Below the pieces are notes generated by a model, which searched no databases, was not told the origin of the DNA, and was given only the letters and a program-made list of their open reading frames with translations. Made by a program: the position numbers and the translations under genes. Below, in pieces: positions 29,195 to 37,239 of a DNA stretch of 64,000 bases. Positions within the stretch are counted from its first letter, which is position 1, and each line of letters opens with the position of its first letter. The stretch lies in contig NZ_JADFAJ010000010.1 of assembly GCF_015665295.1 (NCBI RefSeq), forward strand, positions 1 to 64,000, given 5' to 3'. The stretch is from Maricaulis sp. Lineage in GTDB: Bacteria > Pseudomonadota > Alphaproteobacteria > Caulobacterales > Maricaulaceae.

Positions 29195-30219
29195 AAGCCC
29201 TGGTCAAAGCCAAGCCGGAAGAAGGCATCTGGATGGAAGACGTCCCGGAGCCGCAGATCGGCCCGGATGATGTCCTGATCAAGATCAAGCGGACCGCGAT
29301 CTGCGGCACCGACATCCATATCTACAACTGGGATGACTGGGCCGCCAAGAATGTGCCCACGCCCATGGTCGTCGGCCATGAATATGCCGGCGAGATCGTC
29401 GATACCGGTTCGAACGTGACCCGGGTCAGGGTCGGTCAGCGTGTCTCCGGCGAGGGGCATGTGGTTGGCGTCACCAGCCGTGCCGCGCGCGCCGGGCGAT
29501 TCCATCTCGATCCGGAAACCCGTGGTGTCGGGGTGAATATCCCCGGCGCCTTTGCCGAATACATGAAGCTTCCGGCCTTCAATGTCGTGCCGCTGCCGGA
29601 AGACGTGCCCGACGAGATCGGCGCCATTCTCGATCCGCTCGGCAATGCGGTGCACACGGCGCTCCAGTTTGACCTGGTCGGTGAGGACGTGCTGATCACC
29701 GGGGCCGGTCCGATCGGCATCATGGCCGCCGCGATCGCGCGCCATGTCGGCGCCCGCCATGTCGTGCTGACCGATATCAATACCCACCGCCTGCACCTGG
29801 CCAGCCAGGTCGCGCCGAAGATCCGCACTGTCGATGTCTCGAAGGAGAAGATTGAGGACGTCGCCAAATCACTTGGCATGACCGAGGGCTTCGATGTCGG
29901 GCTTGAAATGTCAGGCGCGCCGCAGGCCTTCGGCTCGATGCTCGACAATATGGTGATGGGCGGCAAGGTCGCCATGCTCGGCCTGCCGTCCAAGCCGATC
30001 GAGGTCGATTTCGGCCAGCTCGTGCTCAAGGCGATCACGCTGAAGGGCATTTATGGCCGCGAGATGTTCGAGACCTGGTACAAGATGATCGCCATGCTCG
30101 AGAGCGGTCTCGATGTCTCGCGCATCATCACCCACCGCTACAAGGCGGACGAATACCAGAAGGGTTTCGACGCCATGCGCGCCGGCAAGTCCGGCAAGGT
30201 GGTGCTGGACTGGGATTGA
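29191..30219 (+). CDS. tdh: L-threonine 3-dehydrogenase lacking the structural zinc site
   Basis: 342 residues, medium-chain dehydrogenase. It oxidises threonine to 2-amino-3-ketobutyrate, the substrate of Kbl. Catalytic zinc ligands Cys38 ([13 protein letters not shown]), His63 and Glu64 (GHEYAGE) and the NAD motif [10 protein letters not shown] are present, and [13 protein letters not shown] matches E. coli Tdh. The four structural-zinc cysteines of E. coli Tdh (93, 96, 99, 107) align without gaps to Gly93, Ser96, Ala99 and Asp107. I recall similar cysteine-free versions in other alphaproteobacteria, so this is probably a clade feature and not damage. Confidence 0.95.
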   Translation: MKALVKAKPEEGIWMEDVPEPQIGPDDVLIKIKRTAICGTDIHIYNWDDWAAKNVPTPMVVGHEYAGEIVDTGSNVTRVRVGQRVSGEGHVVGVTSRAARAGRFHLDPETRGVGVNIPGAFAEYMKLPAFNVVPLPEDVPDEIGAILDPLGNAVHTALQFDLVGEDVLITGAGPIGIMAAAIARHVGARHVVLTDINTHRLHLASQVAPKIRTVDVSKEKIEDVAKSLGMTEGFDVGLEMSGAPQAFGSMLDNMVMGGKVAMLGLPSKPIEVDFGQLVLKAITLKGIYGREMFETWYKMIAMLESGLDVSRIITHRYKADEYQKGFDAMRAGKSGKVVLDWD

Positions 30220-30249
30220 TCACTGTCAGACGGGTCGGGGAGGGTCCTG

Positions 30250-30924
30250 ATGGGTACGGAAAAACGCATTCCGCTTGAGAATTACGTCCAGTATCCCGAA
30301 GCCGAGATGCGCGAGCGGGTCAGCCGGTTCACGCAGAACCTGCTGCGTCGTCGCACGGTGCGGGACTATTCGGACAAGCCGGTCGAACGGGCGGTGATTG
30401 AACAGGCGATCATGGCGGCCGGCTCGGCCCCGTCGGGCGCCAATCACCAGCCCTGGCATTTCGTGGTGCTCAGCGATCCCGCCAAGCGCAAGGCCTTGCG
30501 TGAGGCCGCCGAGGCCGAGGAAAAGGCCTTCTACGATGGCAAGGCGCCGCAGGAATGGCTCGATGCCCTGGCGCCGCTGGGCACGGATGCCAGCAAGCCC
30601 TTCCTCGAGCATGCCCCGGTCCTGATTGCCGTCTTCGCCCAGAAACGCGGCGGGGAACAGGTCGGCCAGGACAAGAAGAATTACTACATCCATGAAAGCG
30701 TCGGCATTGCCTGCGGCTTCCTCTTGGCGGCCCTGCACGAGGCCGGCCTGGTCACCCTGACCCACACGCCCAATCCGATGCGTTTCCTCAATGAGGTCTG
30801 CGAGCGCCCGGTCGAGGAAAAGCCCTACATGCTGATCGTCGGCGGCTATCCGGCCGAGGACGCCACTGTGCCGGAACACGCGCTCGTCAAGAAAAGCCTC
30901 GACGAAATCACGACCTGGCTCTGA
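30250..30924 (+). CDS. Iodotyrosine-deiodinase-like nitroreductase-fold flavoprotein
   Basis: 224 residues. FMN-binding motifs are RRRTVRDYSDKPV and APSGANHQPWHFVV. The active-site lid contains Glu91, Tyr95 and Lys116, in EEKAFYDGKAPQEWLDALAPLGTDASKPFL. That spacing (4 and 21 residues) equals the Glu-Tyr-Lys triad that binds halotyrosine in mammalian iodotyrosine deiodinase and its bacterial homologue. It is therefore more likely a reductive halotyrosine dehalogenase-like enzyme than a generic nitroreductase. Located 30 nt downstream of tdh and possibly in its operon. Confidence 0.8.
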   Translation: MGTEKRIPLENYVQYPEAEMRERVSRFTQNLLRRRTVRDYSDKPVERAVIEQAIMAAGSAPSGANHQPWHFVVLSDPAKRKALREAAEAEEKAFYDGKAPQEWLDALAPLGTDASKPFLEHAPVLIAVFAQKRGGEQVGQDKKNYYIHESVGIACGFLLAALHEAGLVTLTHTPNPMRFLNEVCERPVEEKPYMLIVGGYPAEDATVPEHALVKKSLDEITTWL

Positions 30925-30930
30925 GGTCAG

Positions 30931-30964
30931 AGACGAGCTGGGGACAGAGACGAGCTGGGGACAG
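30931..30964 (+). repeat. Tandem 17-bp direct repeat
   Basis: AGACGAGCTGGGGACAG occurs at 30931-30947 and immediately again at 30948-30964. The second copy runs into the left arm of the large inverted repeat. Confidence 0.85.
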
Positions 30965-31005
30965 GTATGATTAACGCGTTGGCGCGTTAATCATACCTGT
31001 CCCCA
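30956..31005. repeat. Perfect 23-bp inverted repeat with 4-nt loop
   Basis: 30956-30978 is the exact reverse complement of 30983-31005 (arms begin TGGGGACAGGTATG...), with loop TTGG at 30979-30982. It lies between the convergent IYD-like and hydrolase genes. The GGGGACAGGTATGATTAA type of sequence recalls repeats near REP-associated (RAYT/IS200-like) transposases, but no transposase is present. It could also end transcription from both sides. Confidence 0.8.
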
Positions 31006-31017
31006 ATAGCGCTGCAC

Positions 31018-32760
31018 TCAGTCAGCGAAACGCGCCGTGATCCAGTCCGTGATCAGCTCGAGCGCGTGCGGGGCGAAGGTTTCCTCGATCTCGGCGTATT
31101 CGGCGATCGTGCCGGTCTGCGCCGTCTGGAACATGTGGTTGAGACCGTCCAGCTCGCGCACAATTGCATCCGGATTGCCCATCAGCCCGGCTTCCAGCCC
31201 GGCGAGATTGGGGCCCGGCACGATCTGCAGGTCCAGCGAGCCATTCAGGGCCAGGACCGGCTGGTCGAGCCGCGGCAGATAATCAGCCGGATCATGCTGC
31301 AGGAAATTGCGCTGCCAGGGGCGGACATTCTGACCGACCAGCAGCTCGCGCTGGGCCGGTGTTGCGCCGAGCAGGGCGAGGGTCTCATCAGACAGGAGCG
31401 CCGTCAGCGCTGTCCGGGCTTCGGTTTCATTTGCCGCTGCGCTGACCGTGCCGGTGATTTGCGGGATCAGCTGTGCCAGCACGTCCAGGTCCTCCTCGCT
31501 TCGACCACCGGCGCGGGCGGCCGCGAGCGACTGGTCCAGGATGATCTGCTCACCAGTGGTGCCGGGACCGGCCAGCAGCACAAGGAAGGCGACTGCGTCA
31601 TTATCCGCAGCAACGATCGGGGCGATCAGTCCGCCCTCGCTGTGTCCGATAAGGCCGATCGCGCTTGTGGCGATCTCCGGGCGGGTCCTGAGCCAGGCCA
31701 GTGCGGCCTCGGTGTCAGAGGCAGAATCCATGGAGGTCGAGGCTGCGAAATCGCCGGTCGACTCGGCAAAGCCGCGATCATCATAGCGCAGCACGGCGAT
31801 GCCGTTGCGGGTGAGGTGATCGGCCAGCACGGCGAAGGGGCGATGGGTCCACACGGTCTCGTCGCGATCCTGGGGTCCCGAGCCGGAGATCAGGATGGCG
31901 GCCGGGAAGGGGCCGTCGCCAGCCGGGATGGTCAGCGTACCGGCCAGGGTGACGCCCTCGGCCTCGGGATTGTCGAAGCGAATGGGCTCGATGGCATAAG
32001 GGAAGGGGCCCACCGGCTCCTGCGGGCGATGGGGACCGGTGACGATCTCGGCGGTGCGCTCGAAACTGACTTCGGCGTCGGGAAAGCCGGGGCGGATCCA
32101 CTGACCGGTCAGCCTGTTACCCGCGGCGTTCAGCGTGCCGCGATAGGTCACATTGGCGGCGGGAACCCGAAAACCGAAGGCAGCTCCATCACGCATGACG
32201 TCGGTAACCGGAATGCCATAGGCCGCCTGGGTTACGGAATCGAGCGTGACGATCGTACCGTCTTCGCCCGTCTCGATGTTGAGCGTGAAGGCGAGCTCAG
32301 TGTCGCCGCGCACCAGCAGGCCTTCCCAGACGCCATCCATGCCGTCGATCACGGTCACCTCGATAGCCTCGGGGCGGGCGAAGGCGAGGGGAAGGCTCAT
32401 GCCCTGGCTGAATTCGCCTTCATAGCGCTGGGTTTCGTCATTCCAGTTGCCAGTATAGGAGGCGCCCATGGCGGCGATAGCAAAGCGCATCGTGTCGCCA
32501 TCAATGGCGAACTCGCTCATCGGGATTTTCTGTCCGGGAGCCTGGTCGAGGCTTTCCAGCTGACCGCGATAGCTGCCATCGGGCTGTTCGGTCGCGGTGA
32601 CCAGAAGACGCAGCTCGCCACCAGGTGTTGTGAGCACGCCGAGCCAGTCGCCGGATGGCGGAACGTTCGGCCTCTCGTCACCTGATGCCGACCCCATGGC
32701 CACCAATAGCAGGATCATCAGGCCTGTCAGCCAGGGTGAGATGTGTTGGATAATCGGCAT
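31018..32760 (-). CDS. Exported alpha/beta hydrolase
   Basis: 580 residues from ATG 32760, preceded by GGAGGA. Signal peptide about 1-28 (ISPWLTGLMILLLVAMGSASG). Residues ~30-240 hold two beta-rich repeats of the kind found in periplasmic esterases (WLGVLTTPGGELRLLV, then VWEGLLVRGDTELAFTLNI). Residues ~250-580 form an alpha/beta-hydrolase domain with nucleophile elbow GHSEGG, oxyanion-hole region ISGSGPQDRDE and terminal histidine in LNHMFQ. Family members act as acyl-ester hydrolases or peptidases; the substrate is unknown. An AT-rich promoter with palindromes lies at 32871-32923. Confidence 0.85.
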   Translation of the reverse strand: MPIIQHISPWLTGLMILLLVAMGSASGDERPNVPPSGDWLGVLTTPGGELRLLVTATEQPDGSYRGQLESLDQAPGQKIPMSEFAIDGDTMRFAIAAMGASYTGNWNDETQRYEGEFSQGMSLPLAFARPEAIEVTVIDGMDGVWEGLLVRGDTELAFTLNIETGEDGTIVTLDSVTQAAYGIPVTDVMRDGAAFGFRVPAANVTYRGTLNAAGNRLTGQWIRPGFPDAEVSFERTAEIVTGPHRPQEPVGPFPYAIEPIRFDNPEAEGVTLAGTLTIPAGDGPFPAAILISGSGPQDRDETVWTHRPFAVLADHLTRNGIAVLRYDDRGFAESTGDFAASTSMDSASDTEAALAWLRTRPEIATSAIGLIGHSEGGLIAPIVAADNDAVAFLVLLAGPGTTGEQIILDQSLAAARAGGRSEEDLDVLAQLIPQITGTVSAAANETEARTALTALLSDETLALLGATPAQRELLVGQNVRPWQRNFLQHDPADYLPRLDQPVLALNGSLDLQIVPGPNLAGLEAGLMGNPDAIVRELDGLNHMFQTAQTGTIAEYAEIEETFAPHALELITDWITARFAD

Positions 32761-32875
32761 TTTGTCCTCCGGTATCTGGCCAGCCGGAAGCGGTCGCTCG
32801 CTATGGGCGGTGAGCTGGCGGTGATGGACGCTTGGGCCTGCAGTCGGGTGGACGGTGTGGCCCTCGTTCAAATTT

Positions 32876-32923
32876 ATAATTAGCTAATTATCAAAATGAA
32901 AGCAAGCATTATTTTGATGCTTG
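32876..32923 (-). promoter_or_regulatory. AT-rich palindromic promoter region of the hydrolase gene
   Basis: A perfect 16-bp palindrome, ATAATTAGCTAATTAT (32876-32891), is of the kind bound by MarR-family regulators. Next to it is a second inverted repeat, CAAGCAT-N7-ATGCTTG (32903-32923). On the minus strand a possible promoter TTGCTT-N17-TAATTA overlaps the palindrome. The AT-rich tract stands out from the surrounding GC-rich sequence. No regulator gene is adjacent. The 331-nt gap 32761-33091 contains this and a terminator, and no gene. Confidence 0.5.
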
Positions 32924-32948
32924 TCTAAATGAAGTGCTTGGCCCGAAC

Positions 32949-32984
32949 AAAAAGCGCCCGGATCGATGGGGGCGATCCGGGCGC
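32949..32984 (-). terminator. Intrinsic terminator of the small immunity-family gene
   Basis: Perfect 12-bp stem GCGCCCGGATCG / CGATCCGGGCGC (32954-32965 and 32973-32984) with a 7-nt loop; on the minus strand it is followed by TTTTT. It terminates the gene at 33092-33280. Confidence 0.85.
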
Positions 32985-33091
32985 AGCATTGTCCGGTTTG
33001 GGGCCGGTTGGGGTAGGCGCGTTTGCCGAGGCTGACCATTGGGGTGTGAGGCTGGGCGGTCAGCCCGTGAGTCGAGGTCTTGGGGAAACCT

Positions 33092-33280
33092 CTAGGCCCG
33101 CACGCGCCGGCGGATGGCTGTGAACGACCAGATGAAAGCGACAATCCAGCCGATGAAGGTCCAACCCAGGAGCAGGTTGGTCAGGAAGATCGCAAACGTG
33201 TTGTCGTGACCACGCAGAAGGCCGATCAGGGTCGGCAGGAAATAGGCCAGCAGGCCGATCACCGCGACTTCTCCACCCAT
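33092..33280 (-). CDS. Superinfection-immunity-family small membrane protein
   Basis: 62 residues with two membrane helices (VAVIGLLAYFLPTLIGLL and FLTNLLLGWTFIGWIVAFIWSF). The FLTNLLLGWTFIGWIVAF motif is the signature of the T4 Imm-like superinfection immunity family (PF14373-type), widespread on bacterial chromosomes where its role is unclear. ATG 33280 is chosen because GGAGG lies eight bases upstream; a start at 33295 would add five residues without an RBS. It has its own terminator, so it is probably a single-gene unit. Confidence 0.8.
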   Translation of the reverse strand: MGGEVAVIGLLAYFLPTLIGLLRGHDNTFAIFLTNLLLGWTFIGWIVAFIWSFTAIRRRVRA

Positions 33281-33438
33281 GATGTAAACCTCCATTGTCC
33301 TGTCTCCATTTGCCCCTCTGTGTCTTGTTTCGGGGCATATCGAATTTCGATATGAATGTAGGAGGGGTTGCGAAGCCGCACAAGGGAGGAGTAGGGGGGA
33401 TTAAACCGATTTAAGTCCCGCGTCAGATTGCCACCACG

Positions 33439-33467
33439 AAAAAGCCCCGACCGATGGGACGGGGCTT
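33439..33467 (-). terminator. Intrinsic terminator of the acyl-CoA ligase gene
   Basis: Stem AAGCCCCG (33442-33449) / CGGGGCTT (33460-33467); on the minus strand the stem is followed by a T-run. It lies 24 nt past the ligase stop. Confidence 0.8.
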
Positions 33468-33490
33468 GATCATACAGCCCGTCGCCGCGC

Positions 33491-35134
33491 CTACGCGTCG
33501 ACGGTCGGGAATTCGTAATCCTTGTAGATTTCCCGCAGCTTGGTCTTGAGGATCTTGCCGGTCGCGCCGATCGGCATTTCCTCGATGAACTCGACCGCGT
33601 CGGGCAGCCACCATTTCGGCACTTCACCGCGCAGATAGTCGATGATCGAGGCGCCGTCCGGCTCGGCGCCTGGCTTGAGCTGGACGACAAGGAGCGGGCG
33701 TTCCTGCCATTTGGGGTGCGGCATGCCGACGGCGGCGGCCATGGCGACCGAGGGATGACCCATGGCGGCATTCTCGAGGTCGATCGAGGAAATCCACTCG
33801 CCGCCGGTCTTGATGACATCCTTGGAGCGGTCGGTAATGGTCATGAAGCCATTGCCGTCCAGATGCGCGACATCGCCGGTTTCAAACCAGCCATCATCGG
33901 TGAAGCTCTCGGCCCCGGCGCCGCGATAATAGCCCGACGCAATCCACGGTCCGCGAACCTGGACATGGCCCGACGATTTGCCATCCCAGGGCAGTTCCTT
34001 GCCTTCATCATCGACAATGCGCATGCCGACCCCGAAGACGAGGCGGCCCTGTTTCAGCTTGATCTTGATGATCTCCTCGCGATCGAGACCTTCATGCTTG
34101 GGCAGGAGGGCGTTGACCGTGCCCAGCGGGCTCATTTCGGTCATGCCCCAGCCTTGCTGCATGGTCACACCATACTTGTCCTCATAGGCGCGCAGCAGGG
34201 CTTCCGGCAGGGCGGAGCCTCCGATCAGCACGCGTTCGACCGTGTCGATCCGCTTGCCTTCGGCATCCAGGTAATTGAGCAGGCCGAGCCAGACGGTCGG
34301 TACACCGGCGACATAATTGACCTTCTCGCTGGCGATCAGCTCGTGGATGCTGGCCCCGTCCATCTGCGCGCCCGGCATGACCAGCTTGGCGCCGTTCATG
34401 GGCGCGGCATAGGGAATGCCCCAGGCATTGACGTGGAACATCGGTACCACCGGCAGCAGGGTTCCGCGGGCACCGACGCCGATGACGTCGGATGCGGCAC
34501 AGGCCATGGCGTGCAGCACGTTGGAGCGGTGCGAATAGAGCACGCCCTTGGGATCGCCCGTCGTGCCGGACGTGTAGCACAGGCCGGCGGCGGCAAATTC
34601 GTCGAAGACCGGCCAGTCGAAGTCAGTCGAGTGGTCGGCGATCAGCTCTTCATAGCTCTTGCACTTGGTCTGGACGCCGTCGAGATGGGTCTTGTCGGTC
34701 ATCAGGACCCAGTTCTTGACCGATTTGCAGGCCTTGGAGATGGCGTCGATGAGCGGCGCGAACTGCTTGTCGAAGAAGACCGTCTTCGACTGGGCGTGAT
34801 CGAGCATCCAGATCAGCTGTTTCGGATCGAGGCGCGGATTGACCGTGTGGACGACCGCGCCGATGCCGGAAATGGCGTAATAGAGCTCGAAATGCCGGTG
34901 CGAGTTCCAGGCTATCGTGGCGACCCGGTCGCCTTCGCGGATCTTGAGTTTCTTTTGCAGGGCGTTGGCCAGCTGCTTGGTGCGCTCATGGGTCTGAGCA
35001 TAATTCTGGCGATGGATTTGCCCGCTTTCAGGCAGTCGCGTTACGATTTCCTGATCGCCATGGCATTTTGCCGCGTGGACCAGGATGTCCGAGATCATGA
35101 GCGGACAGTCCATCATGTGTGCGCGCAAAGTCAT
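33491..35134 (-). CDS. Medium/long-chain fatty-acyl-CoA ligase
   Basis: 547 residues from ATG 35134, with GGGGAA upstream. The frame stays open far upstream, but that part is antisense to the next gene and is rejected. AMP-binding enzyme: P-loop [73 protein letters not shown] and catalytic lysine in [13 protein letters not shown]. This arrangement is typical of AlkK/FadD-type medium- to long-chain ligases. It diverges from a PLP dehydratase gene. Confidence 0.92.
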   Translation of the reverse strand: MTLRAHMMDCPLMISDILVHAAKCHGDQEIVTRLPESGQIHRQNYAQTHERTKQLANALQKKLKIREGDRVATIAWNSHRHFELYYAISGIGAVVHTVNPRLDPKQLIWMLDHAQSKTVFFDKQFAPLIDAISKACKSVKNWVLMTDKTHLDGVQTKCKSYEELIADHSTDFDWPVFDEFAAAGLCYTSGTTGDPKGVLYSHRSNVLHAMACAASDVIGVGARGTLLPVVPMFHVNAWGIPYAAPMNGAKLVMPGAQMDGASIHELIASEKVNYVAGVPTVWLGLLNYLDAEGKRIDTVERVLIGGSALPEALLRAYEDKYGVTMQQGWGMTEMSPLGTVNALLPKHEGLDREEIIKIKLKQGRLVFGVGMRIVDDEGKELPWDGKSSGHVQVRGPWIASGYYRGAGAESFTDDGWFETGDVAHLDGNGFMTITDRSKDVIKTGGEWISSIDLENAAMGHPSVAMAAAVGMPHPKWQERPLLVVQLKPGAEPDGASIIDYLRGEVPKWWLPDAVEFIEEMPIGATGKILKTKLREIYKDYEFPTVDA

Positions 35135-35163
35135 GTTTTTCCCCTGAATATCAACCGTTGGTT

Positions 35164-35187
35164 CGTTTGTGTTTTGCCAATCAAACG
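35164..35187. promoter_or_regulatory. Inverted repeat upstream of the acyl-CoA ligase gene
   Basis: CGTTTG-N12-CAAACG (35164-35187), 30 nt upstream of the ligase start in the divergent region. The size suits a TetR-type operator (such as fatty-acid-responsive repressors) but the regulator is not in the window. Confidence 0.3.
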
Positions 35188-35296
35188 GTCTATCGCGCCA
35201 CGGCGCAATCCCTTTGCTCAATCGGCTTGAATTGCTTATGCGTTTTTCGCAGATATGGCGTCTTGTGGCGCCGCGTCCAGTCGAGGAGTGCTGCCT

Positions 35297-36286
35297 GTGA
35301 CCCGCCCTGCTGACCTGCCTGCCATGACGGACATTCTCGACGCGGCGGACAGGCTCGCCGGCCATGCGGTGGTCACACCGCTCTTGAGCAATGACAGGCT
35401 CGACGCCGAGACGGGTGCCCGCATCTTTGTGAAAGCCGAATGTCTCCAGCGTACCGGCTCGTTCAAGTTTCGCGGCGCCTTCAACCGGATCTCGCGCCTG
35501 ACGGACGCTGAAAAGCAATGCGGCATCCTCGCCTACTCCTCCGGCAATCATGCCCAGGGCGTTGCAGCGGCAGCGCGGATCAACGGTACGACGGCCAAAA
35601 TCCTGATGCCCGAGGATGCGCCGCGCTCCAAGGTCGAGGGGGTGCTTTTCTGGGGCGGTGAAGTGGTCACCTATGACCGCGCTACCGAGAGCCGTGAGGC
35701 AATGGGACAGGCGATCGCGGACGCGGAAGGGCGTATCCTGGTGCCGCCCTATGAGGACCCTTTCATCATTGCCGGGCAGGGCACGGCGGGCCTTGAGGCG
35801 GCGGAGCAGCTTGAGGTGCTCGGCGCGACACCTGACCTTGTTGTGTGCTGTGCCGGCGGTGGCGGACTGATTGCCGGGGTCGGGCTCGCCATGCGCGACG
35901 CCTTTCCCGGCGTGGAGATCTGGGCTGCAGAGCCGGAAGGCTTTGATGATCATCGTCGATCGCTTGCCAGCGGGCAACGCGAGACGAATGAACGTCTGAC
36001 CGGATCGATCTGCGATGCGATCATCACGCCGACACCGGGCGCATTGACCTGGGCGCTCAATTCGACACAGCTGACGGGCGGAGCGGCGATCAGTGATGAT
36101 GATGCGCTCGACGCCATGGCGGCGGCCTGGCGTCACCTCAAAATCGTGGTCGAGCCGGGCGGTGTTGCCGCGCTGGCCGCGGTCCTGTCCGGCAAGATCG
36201 ACATCGCCGGCAAGACGGTGTGTGTCCTGGCGACCGGAGGCAATGTGGATCGCGCGGTGTTTGAACGGGCCCTGGCGAGGGCCTGA
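35297..36286 (+). CDS. Threonine/serine dehydratase-like PLP enzyme
   Basis: 329 residues from GTG 35297, which has GAGGAG eight bases upstream; ATG 35324 is an alternative. Fold-type II PLP enzyme: CLQRTGSFKFRGAFN holds the PLP lysine, YSSGNHAQGVA the substrate loop, and CAGGGGLIAGVGLA the phosphate-binding glycine loop. There is no C-terminal ACT regulatory domain, so it is the short catabolic or serine-racemase/threo-3-hydroxyaspartate-lyase-like type. The exact substrate (Thr, Ser or hydroxy-Asp) cannot be fixed. Confidence 0.88.
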   Translation: MTRPADLPAMTDILDAADRLAGHAVVTPLLSNDRLDAETGARIFVKAECLQRTGSFKFRGAFNRISRLTDAEKQCGILAYSSGNHAQGVAAAARINGTTAKILMPEDAPRSKVEGVLFWGGEVVTYDRATESREAMGQAIADAEGRILVPPYEDPFIIAGQGTAGLEAAEQLEVLGATPDLVVCCAGGGGLIAGVGLAMRDAFPGVEIWAAEPEGFDDHRRSLASGQRETNERLTGSICDAIITPTPGALTWALNSTQLTGGAAISDDDALDAMAAAWRHLKIVVEPGGVAALAAVLSGKIDIAGKTVCVLATGGNVDRAVFERALARA

Positions 36287-36425
36287 AACCTGCGATTGGC
36301 GGGCTTGTGGCGGGGGCATGGCGTGCGACTGGCGCAGGGTTGACGTGGCCCGGCAGCTGCTCGTCTGGTCTTTGGGGCCGGTCTGGGAGCACAGACGAAC
36401 CCCAACGGCCGAACAGGAGACTTTC

Positions 36426-36884
36426 ATGGCTTTCAAGGCGGACGCAGCAAAGATCAAACGCTGGCGCGAAGAGCGGCGCTGGTCGCAGGAGCACCTCGCC
36501 GAACTCGCGGGCATTGGCCTGCGAACCGTGCAGCGCATCGAGAATGGGGAAGCGGCCTCGCGGGAATCGCTCATGGCGCTGGCCGCCGCATTCAATATCG
36601 ATGTCCTGGCCCTGTGTATCGATCCTGAGCTGGAAGCGACGGATATGGTTCGAGCCAAGAATGAGAAAACCCGGGCTGCGTTGCGATTGTCGCTCTGGAT
36701 CCATCTCGCCAGCTATGTGATGGGCATGGTTGTCTTCGCCGGGATCAACATCGGCATCGGTTCCAGCGCGGTCATGCTGTGGCCGATCATCTGGTGGACC
36801 GTTGGCGCCGTGGCGCATGGCATGACCGTCGTGATTATCGAGGTCATCACCCGCTACGCCGACCGGCAGGTCAGCGCCGGGTAG
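36426..36884 (+). CDS. XRE-type HTH protein with two-helix membrane domain
   Basis: 152 residues. The HTH_3 domain (about 8-62; IKRWREERRWSQEHLAELAGIGLRTVQRIENGE) is followed by a linker and a C-terminal domain with two membrane helices (WIHLASYVMGMVVFAGINIGIG and WPIIWWTVGAVAHGMTVVIIEVI), like the 2TM domain found in small membrane-associated regulators. Start ATG 36426 follows CAGGAG. No obvious partner gene. It could tether transcription control to the membrane. Confidence 0.8.
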   Translation: MAFKADAAKIKRWREERRWSQEHLAELAGIGLRTVQRIENGEAASRESLMALAAAFNIDVLALCIDPELEATDMVRAKNEKTRAALRLSLWIHLASYVMGMVVFAGINIGIGSSAVMLWPIIWWTVGAVAHGMTVVIIEVITRYADRQVSAG

Positions 36885-37239
36885 CCGTCGGGCGCAGCGC
36901 TGTCGTGTGCATCATTGCCGGTGAGCCGTGCTTTCGATCTGCAGGGCTCGTCTTGCATTCACCGGGCCTATCGGTCTGACGCCGGCTGGCGGCGCATTGA
37001 TCGCGGTCGGGATTGCGGTGCCGGGCGAATTCAGGATGGGTGTGAAACCCCTCGTCATCAAGCTCATCACCGGCGGGTGGGCTGCGGCCGCGATCCGGGT
37101 GGCGGCGATCATGGGTGAACTGATGACCCTGCGCCGTGGGTGTATTGGTCTGCCCGGTTCGATCGCGGCCATCCCCGTCATCGCGTCGATCGCCTGACGC
37201 GTGACCGGCAGGGAAGCGGCGTCCTGAGCGCGGGGCGCC
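36885..37239. other. 355-nt gap with no supported gene
   Basis: Open frames exist on both strands (for example plus 36928-37197) but lack a ribosome-binding site, a recognisable domain or convincing codon usage. A decayed membrane-protein gene is possible. No repeat or terminator is evident. Confidence 0.4.

Noticed and set aside
35135-36658. Continuation of the acyl-CoA ligase frame upstream to give a 1055-residue protein
   Set aside because: The extra 508 codons are antisense to the PLP dehydratase and lack coding character. The ligase begins at 35134 with a good RBS.
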